DNA of 64,000 bases from Microbacterium kyungheense (lineage in GTDB: Bacteria; Actinomycetota; Actinomycetes; Actinomycetales; Microbacteriaceae). A program made the translations under genes and the position numbers. Below are positions 61,477-64,000 of this stretch, piece by piece. Every line of letters begins with the position of its first letter. Position 1 is the first letter of the stretch. The notes under the pieces are model-generated. The model was not told the origin of the DNA. It made no database searches and saw only the letters and a list, made by a program, of their open reading frames with translations. The stretch is taken from positions 1,364,001 to 1,428,000 of the forward strand of contig NZ_VFPE01000001.1 in the NCBI RefSeq assembly GCF_006783905.1, given 5' to 3'.

Positions 61477-62100
61477 ATGCCCCTCGTCGCCCTCACCGGA
61501 GGCATCGCCTCCGGCAAGTCCACCATCGCCGCGCGGCTGGCCGAGCACGGCGCCGTCATCGTGGACGCCGATCGCATCGTGCGCGACGTCCAGTCAGCCG
61601 GGTCCCCGGTGCTCGCCGCGATCGCCGGCGCGTTCGGAGAGCGGATGCTGCGGCCCGACGGTTCGCTGGACAGGGCGGCGCTCGGGGCCGAGGTGTTCGG
61701 CGACGACGCCGCCATCGCCCGGCTGAACGCGATCGTCCATCCGGCCGTGCGGGCGGAGTCCGCCCGGAGGTTCGCGGAGGCGTTCGCCGCCGACCCCCGT
61801 GCGGTCGTGGTGTACGACGTGCCGCTGCTGGTCGAAGCGCGCGTCGACGATCCGTGGGAGCTCATCGTCGTCGCCCACGCGCCGGCCGAGGTCCGCGAGC
61901 GCCGGCTCGTGGAACTGCGCGGGCTCACCGCGGCCGAGGCCGCCGCACGCCTGGCGTCGCAGGTGCCCGACGAGGCGCGGCTGCGCATCGCCGACGTCGT
62001 GATCCACACCGACGGGACGGTGGACGACACGCTGCGGCAGGTCGACGAGCTGTGGGAGCGCCTGACCGAGCACCTCGACCGGCGGGCCGCGCGCGCCTGA
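61477..62100 (+). CDS. coaE: Dephospho-CoA kinase
   Basis: Last step of coenzyme A synthesis: phosphorylates the 3'-OH of dephospho-CoA. 207 residues with P-loop LTGGIASGKST (residues 6-16), DADRIVRDV, VHPAVRAE, VVYDVPLLVEA and the LID region. The frame is open far upstream; ATG at 61477 starts exactly at the P-loop strand. uvrB lies two genes downstream, a common neighbour in Actinobacteria. Confidence 0.95.
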   Translation: MPLVALTGGIASGKSTIAARLAEHGAVIVDADRIVRDVQSAGSPVLAAIAGAFGERMLRPDGSLDRAALGAEVFGDDAAIARLNAIVHPAVRAESARRFAEAFAADPRAVVVYDVPLLVEARVDDPWELIVVAHAPAEVRERRLVELRGLTAAEAAARLASQVPDEARLRIADVVIHTDGTVDDTLRQVDELWERLTEHLDRRAARA

Positions 62101-62153
62101 CCGCGCGGACGGGCACGCCCGGGCATACGCTGGACACCGACGGGAGGTGCCGC

Positions 62154-62807
62154 ATGGGCGTGTTCTCGAAGTTCCGGCGGGGCCGCACCCCCTACCGTGC
62201 GGCGACCGACGAAGAGCGCATCGCGCGCTACGTCTACCTGCTGGGCACGCTCCCGGCCTCGGTCATCGAATCCGCGCACGCCACCGCGTTCGCCGATCTG
62301 CCGCCCGCACGGCGCCGTGAGCTGTTCGAGCAGCTGCGTCCCTTCCTCTCGGAGTCCGAACGCGACGCCGCCGCCGAGGATCCGACCGTGATCGCACGCC
62401 TCGTCCGGCGCGCCGAGCACCATCGCGCACAGCGCGCCGCCGCGAGGGCGGGGGATGCCGCGGCCGCCGACGGCGGCGCCGTCACCGCCGTGGATGTCGC
62501 GGACGATCCGCGCGACCGGGTGGATGTGCGGTCGATGCTGCGGAACGCCGGCGTCATGGTGCTCGTGGCCGACCAGTTCCTGGTGTCGAGCTCGATCGCC
62601 GCGTACTACACGGTGGGCGCGGGCTCGCTGCAGCTCGACGCCGCGCCGGCATGGGTCGGCGAGACGTACGATTCCGGGGCGGCAGGCGTAGATGCCGGCG
62701 GGTTCGGCGGCGGTCTCGACGGCGGCTCGTACGACGGCGGCGGCGTCGGCGGGTTCGACGGCGGCTTCGGTGGCGGCTTCGACGGCGGGGGCGGCTTCGG
62801 CGGGTGA
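62154..62807 (+). CDS. Hypothetical protein with Gly/Asp/Phe-rich C-terminus
   Basis: 217 residues. Residues 1-95 are helical and charged (RTPYRAATDEERIARYVYLL, LPPARRRELFEQLRPFLSESER). A weakly hydrophobic region (about 128-150, NAGVMVLVADQFLVSSSIAA) could be buried or membrane-associated. Residues 178-217 are a repetitive Gly-rich tail with GGFDGG/GGGFDG units. ATG at 62154 with GGGAGGTG at Shine-Dalgarno distance and TACGCT upstream as -10. Family not recognised. Confidence 0.75.
   Translation: MGVFSKFRRGRTPYRAATDEERIARYVYLLGTLPASVIESAHATAFADLPPARRRELFEQLRPFLSESERDAAAEDPTVIARLVRRAEHHRAQRAAARAGDAAAADGGAVTAVDVADDPRDRVDVRSMLRNAGVMVLVADQFLVSSSIAAYYTVGAGSLQLDAAPAWVGETYDSGAAGVDAGGFGGGLDGGSYDGGGVGGFDGGFGGGFDGGGGFGG
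62697..62807 (+). repeat. Gly-codon-rich tandem repeat (GGCGG-type units)
   Basis: GACGGCGG/TTCGGCGG units encode the Gly/Asp/Phe tail of the hypothetical protein. Probably length-variable. Confidence 0.65.
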
Positions 62808-62879
62808 ACGACGCGGGGCGAAGGGTCCGCTCACCGCGAACCCGGCCCCGATGTCCGAGGGCCGTCATACGCTGGATCG

Positions 62880-64000
62880 GTGCAGACCACTCGATCCGTG
62901 CGGCCGTTCGAGGTCGTGAGCGAATACGCGCCGTCGGGCGACCAGCCGCAGGCGATCGCCGAGCTCGCCGCCCGTGTCAACGCGGGTGAGACCGACATCG
63001 TGCTGCTCGGCGCGACCGGCACCGGCAAATCGGCGACGACGGCCTGGCTCGTCGAGGCGGTGCAGCGGCCGACGCTCGTGCTCGCGCACAACAAGACGCT
63101 CGCCGCGCAGCTGGCCAACGAGTTCCGCGAGCTCATGCCCCACAACGCGGTGGAGTACTTCGTCAGCTACTACGACTACTACCAGCCCGAGGCGTACGTC
63201 CCGCAGACCGACACCTTCATCGAGAAGGACTCTTCGATCAACGCCGAGGTCGAGCGGCTGCGCCACTCGACGACGAACTCGCTGCTCAGCCGGCGCGACG
63301 TCATCGTCGTCAGCACGGTGTCGTGCATCTACGGCCTCGGCTCGCCCGAGGAGTACCTGCGGGCGATGGTCGCGCTGCAGGTCGGCGAGGTGTACGACCG
63401 CGACGCCCTGATCCGCAAGTTCATCGGCATGCAGTACAACCGCAACGACGTGGACTTCTCGCGCGGCAACTTCCGCGTGCGCGGCGACACGATCGAGATC
63501 ATCCCGGTGTACGAGGAGTATGCCATCCGCATCGAGATGTTCGGCGACGAGATCGAGGCGCTGTACATGCTGCATCCCCTCACCGGGGACGTCGTGCAGC
63601 GGCTCGAGAGCGTGCCGATCTTCCCGGCGACGCACTACGCCGCAGGCACCGAGACGGTCCAGCGCGCCATCGGCACGATCGAGGACGAGCTGGGCGAGCG
63701 TCTGAGAGAACTCGAGTCGCAGAACAAGCTCCTCGAGGCGCAGCGGCTGCGCATGCGCACGACCTTCGACCTCGAGATGCTGCAGCAGCTCGGCTTCTGC
63801 TCGGGCATCGAGAACTACTCGCGGCATCTCGACGGCCGCGCCGCGGGGGAACCGCCCCACACGCTGCTCGACTTCTTCCCCGACGACTTCCTCATGGTCA
63901 TCGACGAGTCGCACGTCACGGTCCCTCAGATCGGCGCGATGTACGAAGGGGATGCCTCCCGCAAGCGCACGCTCGTCGAGCACGGCTTCCGGCTCCCGAG
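62880..64000 (+). CDS. uvrB: Excinuclease ABC subunit B, 3'-truncated by window edge
   Basis: Damage-verifying helicase subunit of UvrABC repair. 373 codons are visible of the roughly 690 expected. Walker A GATGTGKS (residues 44-51), the damage-probing beta-hairpin [20 protein letters not shown] (93-112), [15 protein letters not shown], and [13 protein letters not shown] at 62880 is 6 bases after TACGCT (62868-62873). The frame is open to the last base, so the helicase motifs IV-VI and the UVR domain are outside the window. Confidence 0.97.
   Translation, partial: MQTTRSVRPFEVVSEYAPSGDQPQAIAELAARVNAGETDIVLLGATGTGKSATTAWLVEAVQRPTLVLAHNKTLAAQLANEFRELMPHNAVEYFVSYYDYYQPEAYVPQTDTFIEKDSSINAEVERLRHSTTNSLLSRRDVIVVSTVSCIYGLGSPEEYLRAMVALQVGEVYDRDALIRKFIGMQYNRNDVDFSRGNFRVRGDTIEIIPVYEEYAIRIEMFGDEIEALYMLHPLTGDVVQRLESVPIFPATHYAAGTETVQRAIGTIEDELGERLRELESQNKLLEAQRLRMRTTFDLEMLQQLGFCSGIENYSRHLDGRAAGEPPHTLLDFFPDDFLMVIDESHVTVPQIGAMYEGDASRKRTLVEHGFRLP

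Noticed and set aside
1..64000. CRISPR array, prophage, transposon or tRNA genes
   Set aside because: I looked for regularly spaced direct repeats, integrase or transposase motifs, and tRNA cloverleaf/T-loop patterns and saw none. The tandem repeats present are within coding regions.

Overview
This window is a contiguous piece of a high-G+C actinobacterial chromosome. The most likely family is Microbacteriaceae, probably Microbacterium or a close relative. The basis is the division and cell-wall cluster with sepF, yggT and divIVA/wag31 after ftsZ, the diheme QcrC / CtaF type of bcc-aa3 respiratory chain, strong G/C third-position codon use, and many genes whose start codon lies 5-9 bases after a TANNNT-like -10 box (leaderless transcripts). 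I see no tRNA, rRNA, prophage, insertion sequence or CRISPR array.

Layout. 1-15.5 kb: cell wall and division genes (murF 5'-truncated, mraY, murD, ftsW, murG, murC, ftsQ, ftsZ, yggS, sepF, yggT, divIVA, lspA, rluD). They are interrupted between murG and murC by a reverse-strand membrane protein/GntR regulator pair. 15.5-18.9 kb: small accessory genes (NUDIX, GNAT, DinB) and an ECF sigma factor with its membrane partner. 18.9-27.4 kb: dnaE, a membrane protein, hisD, nrdR, pyrD and a DUF3043 protein. 27.4-29.3 kb: an M20 peptidase and an ErpA-type Fe-S carrier. 29.4-38.4 kb: the terminal respiratory chain in two converging operons, ctaC-ctaD-ctaF forward and ctaE-qcrC-qcrA-qcrB reverse, with a PP2C phosphatase and a rhodanese protein between them. 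38.6-44.7 kb: trpD, a membrane protein, a PHP phosphoesterase, a SHOCT protein, a NarL-type two-component system and a 5'-3' exonuclease.

44.8-49.2 kb is the most distinctive part: four genes joined by 4-base start/stop overlaps. They encode a sialyltransferase-like protein (GT52/polysialyltransferase type), a CMP-nonulosonate synthetase fused to a KdsC-like HAD phosphatase, a short NeuB-type synthase without its SAF domain, and a second putative glycosyltransferase. No sugar 2-epimerase is present. I infer a compact pathway for a nonulosonic acid glycan. Kdn, as in actinobacterial teichulosonic acids, fits the enzyme set best, but this is unproven.

49.4-55.1 kb: a DksA/TraR zinc-finger protein, a YchJ-like protein, a PEP mutase-family enzyme, a flavin monooxygenase-like protein, an SDR-type reductase, a zinc alcohol dehydrogenase and a PH-domain membrane protein. 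55.1-64 kb: rpsA with a long leader, a zinc-ribbon GIY-YIG protein, a histidine kinase and a degenerate-GGDEF membrane protein convergent to an OmpR-type regulator, coaE, a Gly-rich-tailed protein and the 5' part of uvrB.

Sequence-scale signals: the word GCGGCATCC / GGATGCCGC occurs about 27 times by eye where about two copies would be expected by chance; there are several long intrinsic-terminator hairpins; and two regulator-linked repeat structures (a 24-base perfect palindrome upstream of the NarL-type system and three 11-base direct repeats upstream of the OmpR-type regulator) look like operators.
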